64,000 bases of DNA, taken from contig NC_052517.1 in the NCBI RefSeq assembly GCF_014356525.2, positions 890,973 to 954,972 on the forward strand. Reading direction: 5' to 3'. Source of the stretch: Nilaparvata lugens. Its lineage: Eukaryota > Arthropoda > Insecta > Hemiptera > Delphacidae. Position 1 is the first letter of the stretch. Every line of letters starts with the position of its first letter. This document shows, piece by piece, positions 11,505 through 22,768 of the stretch. The translations under genes were made by a program, and so were the position numbers. Below the pieces are notes generated by a model that was given only the letters and a program-made list of their open reading frames with translations, did no database searches and was not told the origin of the DNA.

Positions 11505-12290
11505 GCAACTGAAGCAAAAGAAAAATAAGAGGGAGAAGAAGATGAAGAAGAGGGAGAAGAAGATGAAAGATGAGAAGAGGAAGATATAGAACGAGGAAGA
11601 AGAAGAAAAATAGGAGGGAGAAGATGAAGGAAGAGAAGAGGTATAGAGGAAAAGAGATTGATTGATTGAGTACTTTATTAATGTAGATTACAATATACAC
11701 TGGCTTATACACTTATATACAATAGCTTACAATACAGCAAAATTATAGATGAATTTACATAATATAGACTAAGAAAATAATTATTGAACTGTATATGATA
11801 TGAAAAAGCAATTTGTAATATAATAACTATAGATATTATATTGTTATGCATGTACATAAATTGGCGGAGCTTTGGACATATCAATGCCCATTCTTCGGAA
11901 ACAATATTAAAAATATCCTCCCCACTAACTCTCTACCAAAGAGGGAGAAGATGAAGAAGAGGGAGAAGAAGATGAAAGATGAGAAGAGGAAGATATAGAA
12001 CGAGAAAGAAGAAGAGAAATAAGAGGGAGAAGATGAAGGAAGAAAAGAGGTATAGAGGAAGGAAGATATAGAACAAAAAAAAGAGGAAGAAGTAGATGAA
12101 GAAGAAGAAGATTCTGATTATGACAATTAAGAAGAACAAGAGAAGAAGTAGATGATGATGATGTTGAGGAGAAGTAGAAGAAGAAAAAATCTAAAGAAGA
12201 GGATGGAATGGTGGAAAAGGTAGTAATAGGAGAACAGAAGGAAAAGAAGAAGAAGAAGAGAAAATAAGAGGTGTGAAAAAAGCGTTGAGA
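11505..12290 (+). repeat. (GAA/GAG)n purine tract split by a retroposon
   Basis: Purine-rich repeat at 11505-11655 resumes at 11941 with the same 'gagggagaagatgaagaag' phrase. The sequence between (11655-11940) is the (TTGA)-tailed retroposon described separately, so this is an insertion into a microsatellite. Confidence 0.8.
11655..11940 (-). mobile_element. Short retroposon with (TTGA)n tail inserted in a purine tract
   Basis: Same edges as at 3800-4096: on the minus strand it opens with TTTGGTAGAGAGTTAGTGGG and closes with AATAAAGTACTCAATCAATC. The host purine repeat continues on both sides. Confidence 0.7.
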
Positions 12291-12658
12291 ACTAAAAAAG
12301 GCAGTAAATATGACGTCACCCAACCTAGAATACAGTTATCACAAAAATAGACCAAATGTGGTTGAGCTGATTCCCCTTTGTTTAAATACTGAATATCACT
12401 ACACAACAAGAGAGAATATTAACCAAAACCAAGAATGGAGCTACAATCTGTTACAATATAGCCACTATGTGATAGTTTATTGTTGTATATATTTTTGTTA
12501 CTAATGGTTCTTAGGAATTCAAGATAAACTGAGCCTATTTTTTGATTATCATTCAACCAATTAGTTATCTCTCGTCCAACTCAATTCTAGAATTTGGAAG
12601 CCATTTTCTGAAAGAAGACAGCCACTGCGACCATTATACTGGACCAAATCGCGATTTG

Positions 12659-12829
12659 TAATGGTGCGTACAGATATACGCGCCGCGAACATGAGCAATT
12701 CACTTTTATCAGCTGACTATATCTGTATTTTTACAGAACCGGTAAGATACAGACATGAGAAGCTTAGCATCAGCTGATTAAAAGTGAATTGCTCATTTTC
12801 GCGGCGTGTAAATCTGTACGCACCTTAAC
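12659..12829. mobile_element. Foldback MITE, GGTGCGTACAGAT ends
   Basis: Inverted repeat: GGTGCGTACAGATATACGCG at the left, 'cgcggcgtgtaaatctgta' plus 'cgcacctt' at the right, with GAGCAATTCACTTTTA repeated inverted inside. A second copy is at 35796-35960. Confidence 0.8.
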
Positions 12830-13416
12830 AAAACAGAGGTGGCCACGTTTAATAGGAAACGAAAATCCAAAGTTAAATGCTGTGAACCACCAGCTATTGT
12901 AAGGTCTACGTTATCCTATTATATTAGGGGAGCAATTTCTGTAAATTATAAATCTGGTTATTTTTATATCTGGTTATTTATGTTTTACGGATCTCGAAAA
13001 CGGCTCTAACGATATTCATGAAATTTGGAACTAGTAGGTTTATGATTCGATTGCACTAGGTCTCATTCTTTGGAAAACTCGCTGAACGACATTAAAAGTA
13101 TAATTCATCCTTGGAAAACAGATGATAATTTCGTCGTCTCTCGATAACAGAAGATGCGTGTGCCTTTGTGAGAGAGACACAGAATTATTTCCAGCTGTGT
13201 AATCATAAATCAATCAGCGAGAAATTTTATCTAGCTAGACAATTTAATCGATTTGATTAACACAATCTGATTTGTTGACATGACATGATAATCCTCCTAA
13301 ACTAAGGTAAGTTATATCATAATTTTCAAATTTGATCATTATTTGACAATTTCAAGTGATTAGTGAGTGTTATTTTGTTATTTAATTTGGTTTGTATATA
13401 ATAAAAATTATAATTG

Positions 13417-13838
13417 ACCGAGCGAAGTGAGGTCTAAGATTCAAGTCGACGGTTTGGCATTTCTCTTAATGTTTAAATGTTTGAATGTTTAAATGTTTAT
13501 ATGTTGCGCATTTACGGCGAAACGCGGTAATAGATTTTCATGAAATTTGACAGGTATGTTCCTTTTTTTATTGCGCGTCGACGTATATACAAGGTTTCTG
13601 GAAATTTTGCATTTCAAGGATATGATATAAAGGAAAAAGGAGCCTCCTTCATACGCCAATATTAGAGTAAACATCAGATCATAGAATTATTCATCATAAA
13701 TCAGCTGACAAGTGATTACACAGATGTGTGGAGAAGCCAGTCTATTGCTGTATTTCCATAAGGTCTATAGTTTCAATCAGGTACTTGTGGATGAGAATAC
13801 TGCGTGAGGTCTACTGTTCACAAAACTACTAGTTTTTT
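13417..13838 (+). mobile_element. 'GTCGAC' interspersed repeat, uninterrupted copy
   Basis: It runs from ATTGACCGAGCGAAGTGAGG through GATTCAAGTCGACGGTTTGG and 'acgtatatacaagg' to 'cacaaaactactagt'. This copy (about 420 bp) is a good reference for spotting insertions in the others. No coding capacity. Confidence 0.75.
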
Positions 13839-13914
13839 TGTTTTCAAATGTTTGAACAGAAAATTGAACCTGAATTCAAGTGTATGGAACATAAACTACT
13901 TTCTGGACTTTTTA

Positions 13915-14571
13915 TCTATATATATAAAAGCGGAATGGCACTCACTCACTGATTGACTGACTGACTGAATGACTCACTCACTCGCATAACTAAAAATCTA
14001 CCGGACCAAAAACGTTCAAATTTGGTAGGTATGTTCAGTTGGCCCTTTAGAGGCGCACTAAGAAATCTTTTGGCAATATTTTAACTCTAAGGGTTGTTTT
14101 TAAGGGTTTAAAGTTCGTCTTTTAGCATGTATATTCTTCTTCTCCCAATATCTTAATTATAATTGAAATTTCCATATCATATGTTACTATAGAACTATAA
14201 TCTAGATAGAGTACCTCTTCGAAACAGTTGTAAACTGCCAACTAAATTAATAATTTTGTCAGGTTGGCATTAAGTTGAGTTGACTTTGTTAGGTTGGCAC
14301 CAAGTTGAAGATCTAAATGCATTTATCGCGGAAAAATTGATTGGGCACTGCTACTTCAATCCTGGGAATATTATATTACCAGCCGTCAGGCTCGCTTCGC
14401 TCGCCATATCCGTTTAGCCAGACGTTTAGTCTGGACCTCCGACTGGATTGTCCTAACATATGGTAAAAATGTCGCCTGCTGATCTCATTCTTGGACGATC
14501 CAGTCGGGGGTCCAGGGGGCGGAGCCCCCTGGCTAGACGGATATGGCGAGCGAAGCGAGCCTGACGGCTAG
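13915..14571 (+). mobile_element. Non-autonomous Helitron
   Basis: The 5' terminus TCTATATATATAAAAGCGG follows an A. The 3' terminus has a GC-rich hairpin (GGCGAGCGAAGCGAGCC, about 14546-14562) a few bases before CTAG, and the next base is T. TC...CTRR inserted between A and T, without target duplication, is the Helitron signature. A near-palindromic arm of about 45 bases (14381-14425 against 14527-14570) lies at the 3' end. No Rep/helicase is encoded. Confidence 0.7.
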
Positions 14572-14572
14572 T

Positions 14573-14712
14573 AGTGTATAAATCAAAATTCGGGAAAGAA
14601 ACAGTTTTGGGCTGTGCTGTTAGTCCTTCCCCAATCATTTTAAAGAATTGTGTTCGGTTTATCAAAAGTCAATAAATAAATAACGAGCGAAGCTCGGTGC
14701 CCCGATATTAGT
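14573..14712 (+). repeat. Short repeat with (AATA)n and GAGCGAAGCTCG hairpin
   Basis: It contains 'aaacagttttgggctgtgct', a motif recurring at 28310-28390, 16440-16500, 51570-51640 and 63750-63830, followed by 'aataaataaataacgagcg' and a CGAGCGAAGCTCG hairpin. It may be another Helitron-type 3' end, but I cannot define its left edge. Confidence 0.4.
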
Positions 14713-14775
14713 ATTCAATTAAGAAATAATATCAATTAAGAAATTATATCAACTCTTCCCATTCAACTCATGTTC

Positions 14776-14852
14776 ACAGTTTCTTCTTCTTCTTCTTCTT
14801 CTTCTTCTTCTTCTTCTTCTTCTTCTCTTCTCTTCTTCTTCTTCTTCTTCTC
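14776..14852 (+). repeat. (TTC)n microsatellite
   Basis: A near-perfect run of TTC triplets, 75-80 bases long. Confidence 0.9.
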
Positions 14853-14947
14853 ATTTGGCATTGCAACCCAGAGCGGATCACAGCCTCCCTCACAGTTCAC
14901 AGTTTTAAGTAGCCTAAATTTATTCCATGCCATAATTACCATGTATG

Positions 14948-15790
14948 TAGTGAGGTCCACGTTATAATGGCAGTGGAGGAAGATAGGAGAACAGCGTTGC
15001 CGATTCTCTGCCTTGACACTCCCTTCTATTGAGGAAAGCTGATACGGGTATATCTGATGTGATATTAACTGTTCATTCTCGTTCAATACAATCACTTACA
15101 TTTTATACGTCAAGAGAGTAATATATATTTTCCAATACTTGAATAATGAATTTTCATAATTTAGATTGAATATTTTAATTAATTTAATTTCCACATTGTT
15201 AAAAAACGATCTGGAACGTTGCGGACTATAAAAAGATAGCGCCATCTGCTATGTCGAATAATAGACAAGGATAGCAACACCAATGTTAATCAAATACTAC
15301 CATTATAACGTGGACCTCACTATAGCAATTAGTGTTCGACAATATGATACAGTATCATCTCAGCTTGATACACAACACCATAATTTGATACAGAACAGGA
15401 TAGCGCTATCTGCTTTGTGGAATGATAGACAAGGATAGCAACACCAATGTTAATCAAATACTGCCATTATAACGTGGACCTCACTATAGAAGCAATTAGT
15501 GTTCGAAAATATGATACAGTATCATCTCAGCTTGATACACAGCACCATAATTTGATATAGAACAGGATAGCGTTATCTGCTTTGTGGAATGATAGACAAG
15601 GATAGCAACACCAATGTTAATCAAATACTACCATTATAACGTGGACCTCACTATAGCAATTAGTGTTCGAATATGATACAGTATCATCTCAGCTTGATAC
15701 ACACCACCATAATTTGATACAGAACAGGATAGCGCTATTTGCTTTGTCGAATGATAGACAAGGATAGCAACACCAATGTTAAGGAAAGCT
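14948..15790. mobile_element. TA-MITE followed by three tandem units
   Basis: An intact MITE of about 375 bp (14948-15322), opening TAGTGAGGTCCACGTTATAA and closing with its inverse, runs directly into three units of about 165 bp. Each unit ends in 'aacgtggacctcactata' and contains 'gatacagtatcatctcagc'. Unit boundaries coincide with terminal repeats, which suggests unequal exchange or repeated insertion at the element's own end. Confidence 0.7.
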
Positions 15791-15958
15791 GACAGTTTAA
15801 TTAACTGTCTCTTTAATTAACTTTCAGCATGTATATTCAGATAACAATTGTATAGGAAGACGTAGAATCGTGCTTTCTAACAAAGAAAATTGGCTATTAA
15901 AAGTTAGCCTTAATATGATATCATACAAAACGCATAGATAAGTCATCAGTATGATAAC

Positions 15959-17492
15959 GAATCTATAGTGACATCCATGTTATAAAGTGAGCACCTGATT
16001 AAAATTGGTGTGGCTATCCTTGTCTGTCACTCGACAAAGAAATAGCTCTATCCTTTTCTACCTTCGCACTATTGCCAAATTGTTTGTATGCAATGAAAAA
16101 AGATAATTTTAAAGATTACCAGAGGATTTAAACCAAATTAGAGAAATGTATTATTAAGTCAAGTCTTGGAGAGAAAAATATTTTATCAAGAAATGTAGGC
16201 TAATTGATCATTATTAAAAGGAATCAACAATATTAATAGCCATAAGATATTATGGGATGACTTGAATCACAGTCATCTTCTATAGAAGGCGGTGGAATTA
16301 TGAAACTTGACAACTCTGTCGTCCTATAATTTTAACTCACTTTATATAACGTTTATCGTTTAACTCTGTAGTCCTATAATTTTAACTCACTATATATACG
16401 TTTATCTAACTATAAGTGTAAACATAACCTATTTTTGGATTTTTCTATCTAAATGTGAAAAAAATACAGTTTTTGCCTGTTGTTCCTTTTTCATTCATTT
16501 ATGATTCAGAATGATATTGTATTTATCAATTGTTTAAATGATAAATATGATAATAGTCTATAAGACTTAAGAGACGTATTGACTGTTAATATCGTTATAG
16601 GGATAGAAGTGGTTTTAGAATTTTCCTTTCTCTCTAGACGGGAGGAGTATATTTCGGTGCCTAGATACGGTACTGCAGTAGTTGAAATTTCTCCTTTATA
16701 AGGACTTCTTCAGGAGTTATTCACTATAAAAAGTGCTATTGTATAACTCAACAGTAATTGATTGACAAATAGAATTGGCAGCGACTCTAGAATTACATCA
16801 GTATTCACCTACTTTGGCTGCAGTTTCGTAATACCAGTTTATTGGTTATGTTCGTACGGCAGATGTGCAAAAAAGTTGGTATTTCGGGTGGAAAAAATAT
16901 CACAAATTTAGGAAAAAACTTGAAAAACTCACCAGAACTTTAGTAAACCTCCTTTCGAGTTCAGTTTGCTCGGGCATTGGAAGTTTTGAGCGAATACTGC
17001 ATCGAATTGTGTTCGCCCTGGGCAAATCCACAGGCGGCGGGTCAACATTTTTACAACTTTGAGAACCTCCCATCGTCAGCCGAAAATTGGCACGCACTGA
17101 CGGTGTTAAATTAACAGAAATTCGTAAAAATTATCGATCATCTAAAACTTTTGAGCACTTTGTTTCGCAGGACTCAACAGGTAGGGTGGATAATGTTGAG
17201 CTAACACAACTTTTTTGTAAACACATTATTCAGGAATTCGCGAGATTTTACCAACACTTTACGCGAACTGAACACTGAGGGAATGTTGAAAGACACTAGA
17301 ACTATCCATATTTTATAAATTGGGGAAATATATTATACTGAAGACTAAAACTATTAGATTTCAAGGCACAATGAAGTCTGAACACACAGAGCTCGAACAC
17401 GAAACTGCTGATTGCTGAACTGAAGCAATGGCTACTGAATTACAATTACAATGCTATAGAAAACAAGAAGGCAGTGGCAAGGCTGCCAAACG
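15959..17492. repeat. Tandem duplication unit 1, containing an Frl first exon
   Basis: This segment of about 1.53 kb is repeated immediately downstream (17493-19027) with only scattered differences: for example 'ggcacgcactg' against 'gacacgcactg', and single-base indels near 16100 and 16440. It opens with a degenerate TA-MITE end (CTATAGTGACATCCATGTTA) and closes with 'ggcagtggcaaggctgccaaa'. It includes a coding exon and about 400 bases upstream of its ATG. Confidence 0.9.
16933..17073 (-). CDS. Frl: Formin-like protein (Frl/FMNL), first coding exon, copy a
   Basis: 47 codons from ATG (17073-17071) to a GTGAGT donor at 16932-16931, phase 0. The protein begins MGGSQSCKNVDPPPVDL, a good N-myristoylation sequence (Gly2, Ser6) with a Cys that could be palmitoylated, as in FMNL formins. 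It ends LPMPEQTELERRFTKVL, which joins in frame to [13 protein letters not shown] in the exon at 1045-1128. That join reproduces the conserved FMNL N-terminus. The intron would be 15.8 kb. Copy b at 18468-18608 encodes the same 47 residues. Copy a has no obvious splice acceptor upstream, so it would need its own promoter in the duplicated 400 bases. Whether it is used cannot be read from sequence. Confidence 0.85.
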
Positions 17493-19027
17493 AATCTATA
17501 GTGACATCCATGTTATAAAGTGAGCACCTGATTAAAATTGGTGTGGCTATCCTTGTCTGTCACTCGACAAAGAAGATAGCTCTATCCTTTTCTACCTTCG
17601 CACTATTGCCAAATTGTTTGTATGCAATGAAAGAATTTTAAATGATTACCAGAGGATTTAAACCAAATTAGAGAAATGTATTATTAAGTCAAGTCTTGGA
17701 GAGAAAAATATTTTATCAAGAAATGTAGGCTAATTGATCATTATTAAAAGGAATCAACAATATTAATAGCCATAAGATATTATGGGATGACTTGAATCAC
17801 AGTCATCTTCTATAGAAGGCGGTGGAATTATGAAACTTGACAACTCTGTCGTCCTATAATTTTAACTCACTTTATATAACGTTTATCGTTTAACTCTGTA
17901 GTCCTATAATTTTAACTCACTATATATAACGTTTATCTAACTATAAGTGTAAACATAACCTATTTTTGGACAATTTCTATCTAAATTTTGAAAAAAATAC
18001 AGTTTTGGCCTGTTGTTCCTTTTTCATTCATTTATGATTCAGAATGATATTGTATTTATCAATGTTTAAATGAATAAATATGATAATAGTCTATAAGACT
18101 TAAGAGACGTATTGACTGTTAATATCGTTATAGGGATAGAAGTGGTATTTAGAATTTTCCTTTCTCTCTAGGACGGGAGGAGTATATTTCGGTGCCTAGA
18201 TACGGTACTGCAGTAGTTGAAATTTCTCCTTTATAAGGACTTCTTCAGGAGTTATTCACTATAAAAAGTGCTATTGTATAACTCAACAGTAATTGATTGA
18301 CAAATAGAATTGGCAGCGACTCTAGAATTACATCAGTATTCACCTACTTTGGCTGCAGTTTCGTAATACCAGTTTATTGGTTATGTTCGTACGGCAGATG
18401 TGCAAAAAAGTTGGTATTTCGGGTGGAAAAAATATCACAAATTTAGGAAAAAACTTGAAAAACTCACCAAAACTTTAGTAAACCTCCTTTCGAGTTCAGT
18501 TTGCTCGGGCATTGGAAGTTTTGAGCGAATACTGCATCGAATTGTGTTCGCCCTGGGCAAATCCACAGGCGGCGGGTCAACATTTTTACAACTTTGAGAA
18601 CCTCCCATCGTCAGCCGAAAATTGACACGCACTGACGGTGTTAAATTAACAGAAATTCGTAAAAATTATCGATCATCTAAAACTTTTGAGCACTTTGTTT
18701 CGCAGGACTCAACAGGTAGGGTGGATAATGTTGAGCTAACACAACTTTTTTGTAAACACATTATTCAGGAATTCGCGAGATTTTACCAACACTTTACGCG
18801 AACTGAACACTGAGGGAATGTTGAAAGACACTAGAACTATCCATATTTTATAAATTGGGGAAATATATTACTGATAAAGACTAAAAACTATTAGATTTCA
18901 AGGCACAATGAAGTCTGAACACACAGAGCTCGAACACGAAACTGCTGATTGCTGAACTGAAGCAATGGCTACTGAATTACAATTACAATGCTATAGAAAA
19001 CAAGAAGGCAGTGGCAAGGCTGCCAAA
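17493..19027. repeat. Tandem duplication unit 2, containing an Frl first exon
   Basis: Second copy of the 15959-17492 unit, offset by about 1533-1535 bases. It ends at 'ggctgccaaac', after which sequence is unique. For the minus-strand gene this copy is the upstream one and touches unique flanking DNA where the original promoter would be expected. Confidence 0.9.
18468..18608 (-). CDS. Frl: Formin-like protein (Frl/FMNL), first coding exon, copy b
   Basis: Identical in protein to copy a (MGGSQSC...RRFTKVL, 47 codons), with a synonymous last codon (TTG instead of CTG) and an intact GTGAGT donor. It is the more 5' copy for this minus-strand gene, and DNA above it (19028 onward) is not duplicated. 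It is therefore the likelier ancestral first exon. It splices in phase 0 to 1045-1128 across an intron of about 17.3 kb. Both copies being intact suggests a recent event or an uncollapsed haplotype. Confidence 0.85.
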
Positions 19028-20244
19028 CAAAAGTTATATTACATATTATCATGAATATCATGATTTCTGATAATATAACATCAAAAAAATATTTTATTCA
19101 TATTTAGAATGTATTGAAATATAATTCACTATTTCTTCATCAAAAAATACAAAAATCCACGTTGAAGATCTAACTCGTTGAACGTTCGGGAGCCGAGAAG
19201 TTTGTAAGCCACAGCTGTTAAGTTGGTCACGCTGTGTTAGGGAGCCGACGCGCATTATTTGAATACTGTATCTGTATTGTTGAGTAAGATCGATTTAAAA
19301 AACATAGTAAATAAATTGTTTTAGTAGAATTCCCAATTGAAAAATTGATGTTTCCCTGAAAGCATGATATTTCTAGTTTTATATTGTCAAATTACTACGG
19401 ATTATAAGTTTTAACCTCATTATTAATAGTTTTAACCTTAATATTAATAGTTTTAACCTTAATATTAAATTTCATTAGTGATATAAAGTGTTGCAGAGTA
19501 ACTCACTCTTCATCTCTAGCACCATCATCATTATCATCCAGCTCATACTAGACTTAAAATACTTATGTTAAATAAGTTGTCTGAAATAAATTGAAATTAA
19601 CAATAAATATGATTGTAGGAGTTTGAAAATTTCTCAAGACTTGATCCATTTGAATGAATTACCTACCTCTTACCTTACAATCTACACATGAAATGTAGAA
19701 TGAATAAAATTTAATAACTATTATCTTCGTATTTTGATTCTTTATAAATAACTACCTGATAAAACACACCTTAGTTAAAAGTTCGAATTAATGTCAAGTA
19801 TTTTATTCATCTACTTTGGAAGTTTGCTTTCATACACTCATTCATAGATTTTGGTTCAATCATTCTTATTTTTGAATGATACAAATTATTGTAATAATCA
19901 ATATCGTCTAATATATTTTATAATTACGTTAGAAGAATAGGTCTATCTACTTCTTATACAAAAAGCTTCAATTCAGATTCATAATAAATGGTTTTAATGT
20001 ACCGTACATAGTTCAGACAAAGTAGATCAATTCTAAAACTGTAAATTATTGCTCGATTACTCCAAAGTCTCAAGTAATGTCGTAAGACAGTTTACATTGT
20101 GGAAAACATTTTTAATAAATAACAATAGTATAATAATTATTAGGGTAGAGTTGAATTGAAAATCACCTCAAAAATTGTCTTCATAAATCTTTAAATTCGA
20201 ATTTGAAACATGAAACTAAAAAGTAAAAAGAAATGGTAAAACAG
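19028..20244. other. Intergenic DNA upstream of Frl
   Basis: AT-rich with no convincing exon. The stretch at about 19185-19255 is GC-richer ('gggagccgagaag', later 'gggagccgacgcg'), lies just upstream of the first exon on the minus strand, and may hold promoter or 5' UTR sequence. A short triplicated phrase 'agttttaacctTaatatta' lies near 19410-19470. Confidence 0.35.
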
Positions 20245-21170
20245 CAATTGAATCGGCCTGAAGAGAAAGGGAACATGTCAAAAAATCAGAATTTTTCAGG
20301 GGAGAGAAAAACTGAATACAGATAAAAGTATTGATAATTTCAAGATTGTTTTTTGTCATTAGGGTGCAAACTCTTTTAAGGCAACAATTTTAACAATCGT
20401 TCAAATTAACAATTAGTAACAATTTTAAGCACTTGTGTAAGATTCACCCCTTAAAATTGAGTTTTTTGTTAACTTCCTTTTTACTGATGATAATTTTATA
20501 AATTATCACTCTTCAACTTTTACAATAAACACCTCAACCGAAAGCAATCTAACCTCAAAGCAACGCGTGAGTCAAAGGTAACCTAACAATAGCATAAAAA
20601 TCACAACTGACAAACAGCTAATTTTCGAATGTTCGGCGTTGAAAGGGAACATGTGTGTCATGACTAGTTCCCTTTCACTCCTGTACAGCAGAAATACTAT
20701 ATCTGTTTCTCGTATAAAGAGAATGCTGACATGTTCCCTTTCAACTCCAATCGATGTATCCCACAGTAAACAACTCATTTCATTTACATTTATAACATTC
20801 CTTAATCACAACATCAAATTAATGATTGGGAGAGAATCAACAGGATAAACCCAAAACTGTTCCTCTCCCTAATTTTGATAAAAATAGTCCAAATGAGGTT
20901 ATGAAAACACTTTTATAAAGATCACAAAAATTTACAGTCCAAATATACATTATACTAAAAAAATTGTATCTCGGTTGATCAGAAAGATGAAACAAATTAT
21001 TATTACACTTGAAAATGCATTAATAATTTCAACCATAAAAAATGAAAATTTTTGACATGTTCCCTTTCTGACACACAATAAGCTTCGGTTGACGTGTGAG
21101 GTTCTTTGAACCTTTGGATCTTTGAATCCGTCCCTTCAAAACATTCTCCTCAGGCCGATTCAATTATTGG
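20245..21170. mobile_element. TIR element with GAATCGGCCTGA ends and internal palindrome
   Basis: The left end, 'caattgaatcggcctgaag', is matched by CTCAGGCCGATTCAATTATT at the right. Just inside, AAAGGGAACATGTCA (about 20269) is matched inverted at about 21052. The same AAGGGAACATGT motif appears as a third inverted pair at about 20640 and 20738. It encodes nothing recognisable. Confidence 0.6.
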
Positions 21171-21577
21171 GCTGTTGGAAAAAATCAAATAAAACAAAAG
21201 AAAACAAAACTAAAAATGAATCGGTATATATTTATACAATGTTTTACAAATTTTACATAAAACTATACAATACAGACAAACAATTTAAAATTAGCTAAAT
21301 TAGTGATAAAATAATATCTCATTCAGCTACTCTTTACAATATATAAGGCTCGTTCTACTACTAAACTTTCATAAGGCAATTTTCAAACTTATTTAAGGCA
21401 ACATGACTTATTTATTAAGGCAATATGGACTTATTTAATAATTTTAAGGCATTTTCCAAGGCATTAAGTTGTTGATAAATTCGAAGGCAATATTGGTACA
21501 ACAGTATGATAACATCAAAAGTAGAAGTAGTCAATTTTTAAGTTTCTCAAGTTGTAAATAAGTAGAAGACTTTTACG

Positions 21578-21764
21578 TTCAACTCATACTTAGGTGACTG
21601 AGGTGGAGAAGAGACTGGACTCTAGTGGAGAGCATGTGTTTCCAAATGGTGACACTCAGACCAGTCGATTCTAGTCTCCGCGACGTCACCATTTCAAAAC
21701 ACATGCTCTCCACTAGAGTCCAGTCTCTTCTCCACCTGAGTCGCCTAAGTGTGAGTTAAACCTT
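21578..21764. mobile_element. About 190-bp perfect-foldback MITE (CTCTAGTGGAGAG family)
   Basis: An almost complete palindrome: GGCGACT...GGTGGAGAAGAGACTGGACT..., a centre with GACGTCAC, then the inverse arm to 'gtcgcctaagtgtgagtt'. Further copies: 47657-47789 (partial), 47803-47995, 56462-56651, 57056-57975 (interrupted) and 61470-61662. Confidence 0.85.
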
Positions 21765-22199
21765 AAAATGTTACAGTCGTCAGGTCATGTGGGAGGCCCT
21801 GAAATTGATCAGTTGCGACCTGAAAACTTTGACACCAGACCTCAGCCAGACAGGTCACAAGATATTATTCATTTTATTGCTATCTTTCTTCATAAACTAG
21901 ATAAAAAATAGTTAAGGGATCTACCCAAAATTGGAATGATATTTTCTTCTAAATATTTAAATTATTTGAACTACTAATTCTGGGATCAACCCATTCTAAT
22001 GGAATGATATTTTTAATTTATAAATTTAATTATTGTAAATCTTTGATCAGCTGGTAGTAAATACTGTAAGTACATTATAACAAATCTCTAAATATACCAC
22101 TATTCAAATTCCTATCTCAATACTTCATTTTCAATCAATTATCTCATTTTTCTTTCACATTTTCTCCTTTTCTCTCTTAAACTCTCATTTATTCTCAAT

Positions 22200-22343
22200 T
22201 CTCTCTCTCTCTCTCTCATTCTAAAGGGTTGTATGGCAGAGAGGATCTGGAGTCCTAACTCCGCCCTTGATAAAGGCAATCGATCAATTTCTCTCTCTCT
22301 CTCTCTCTCTCTGTCTGTCTGTCTCTCTGTCTGTCTGTCTGTC

Positions 22344-22374
<31 letters not shown>

Positions 22375-22482
22375 TTAAAGGGTGGTGCGACAGAGAGGAT
22401 CTGGGACCTGGGTCCGATCCGTATGAACTCCGTCCATAATAAAGAAGACAATCTCTCTCTCACTCTCTCTCTATTTGTAGAG
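22200..22482 (+). repeat. (CT)n microsatellites with an embedded repeated motif
   Basis: CT dinucleotide runs alternate with a phrase of about 75 bases. The phrase opens AAAGGGTGGTGCGACAGAGA and closes AATAAAGAAGACAATCTC. It appears in full at 22375-22450 and 23076-23150, and diverged at 22222-22290. The CT runs look like its tail, so this may be a small retroposon. Confidence 0.6.
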
Positions 22483-22483
22483 A

Positions 22484-22768
22484 GTTAGTGGGAGGATATT
22501 TTTAATATTCTTTCCGAAGAAGAATGACATTGATATGTCCAAAGCTCCGCCAATTTATGTAGATGCATAACAATATAATTATCCATAGTTATTATATTAC
22601 AAATTACTTTTTCATATCATATACTTTCAATAATTATTTTCTTAGTCTATATTATGTAAATTCATCTATAATTGCTGTATTGTAAGCTATTGTATATAAG
22701 TGTATAAGCCAGTTTTTATATTGTAATCTACATAAATAAAGTACTCAATCAAATCAATCAAATCATAT
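22484..22768 (+). mobile_element. Short retroposon with (TCAA)n tail
   Basis: Third copy of the element at 3800-4096 and 11655-11940, here in plus orientation from GAGAGTTAGTGGGAGGATAT to AATAAAGTACTCAATCAAAT. Confidence 0.65.

Noticed and set aside
16865..17278. Plus-strand open frames over the duplicated exon (and 18400-18813)
   Set aside because: They are antisense shadows. The minus strand gives a conserved FMNL N-terminus with ATG and donor that joins in frame to the next exon.
20572..20848. Opposing open frames of about 68 codons
   Set aside because: They overlap the central palindrome of a TIR element, have no similarity I recognise and no exon signals.
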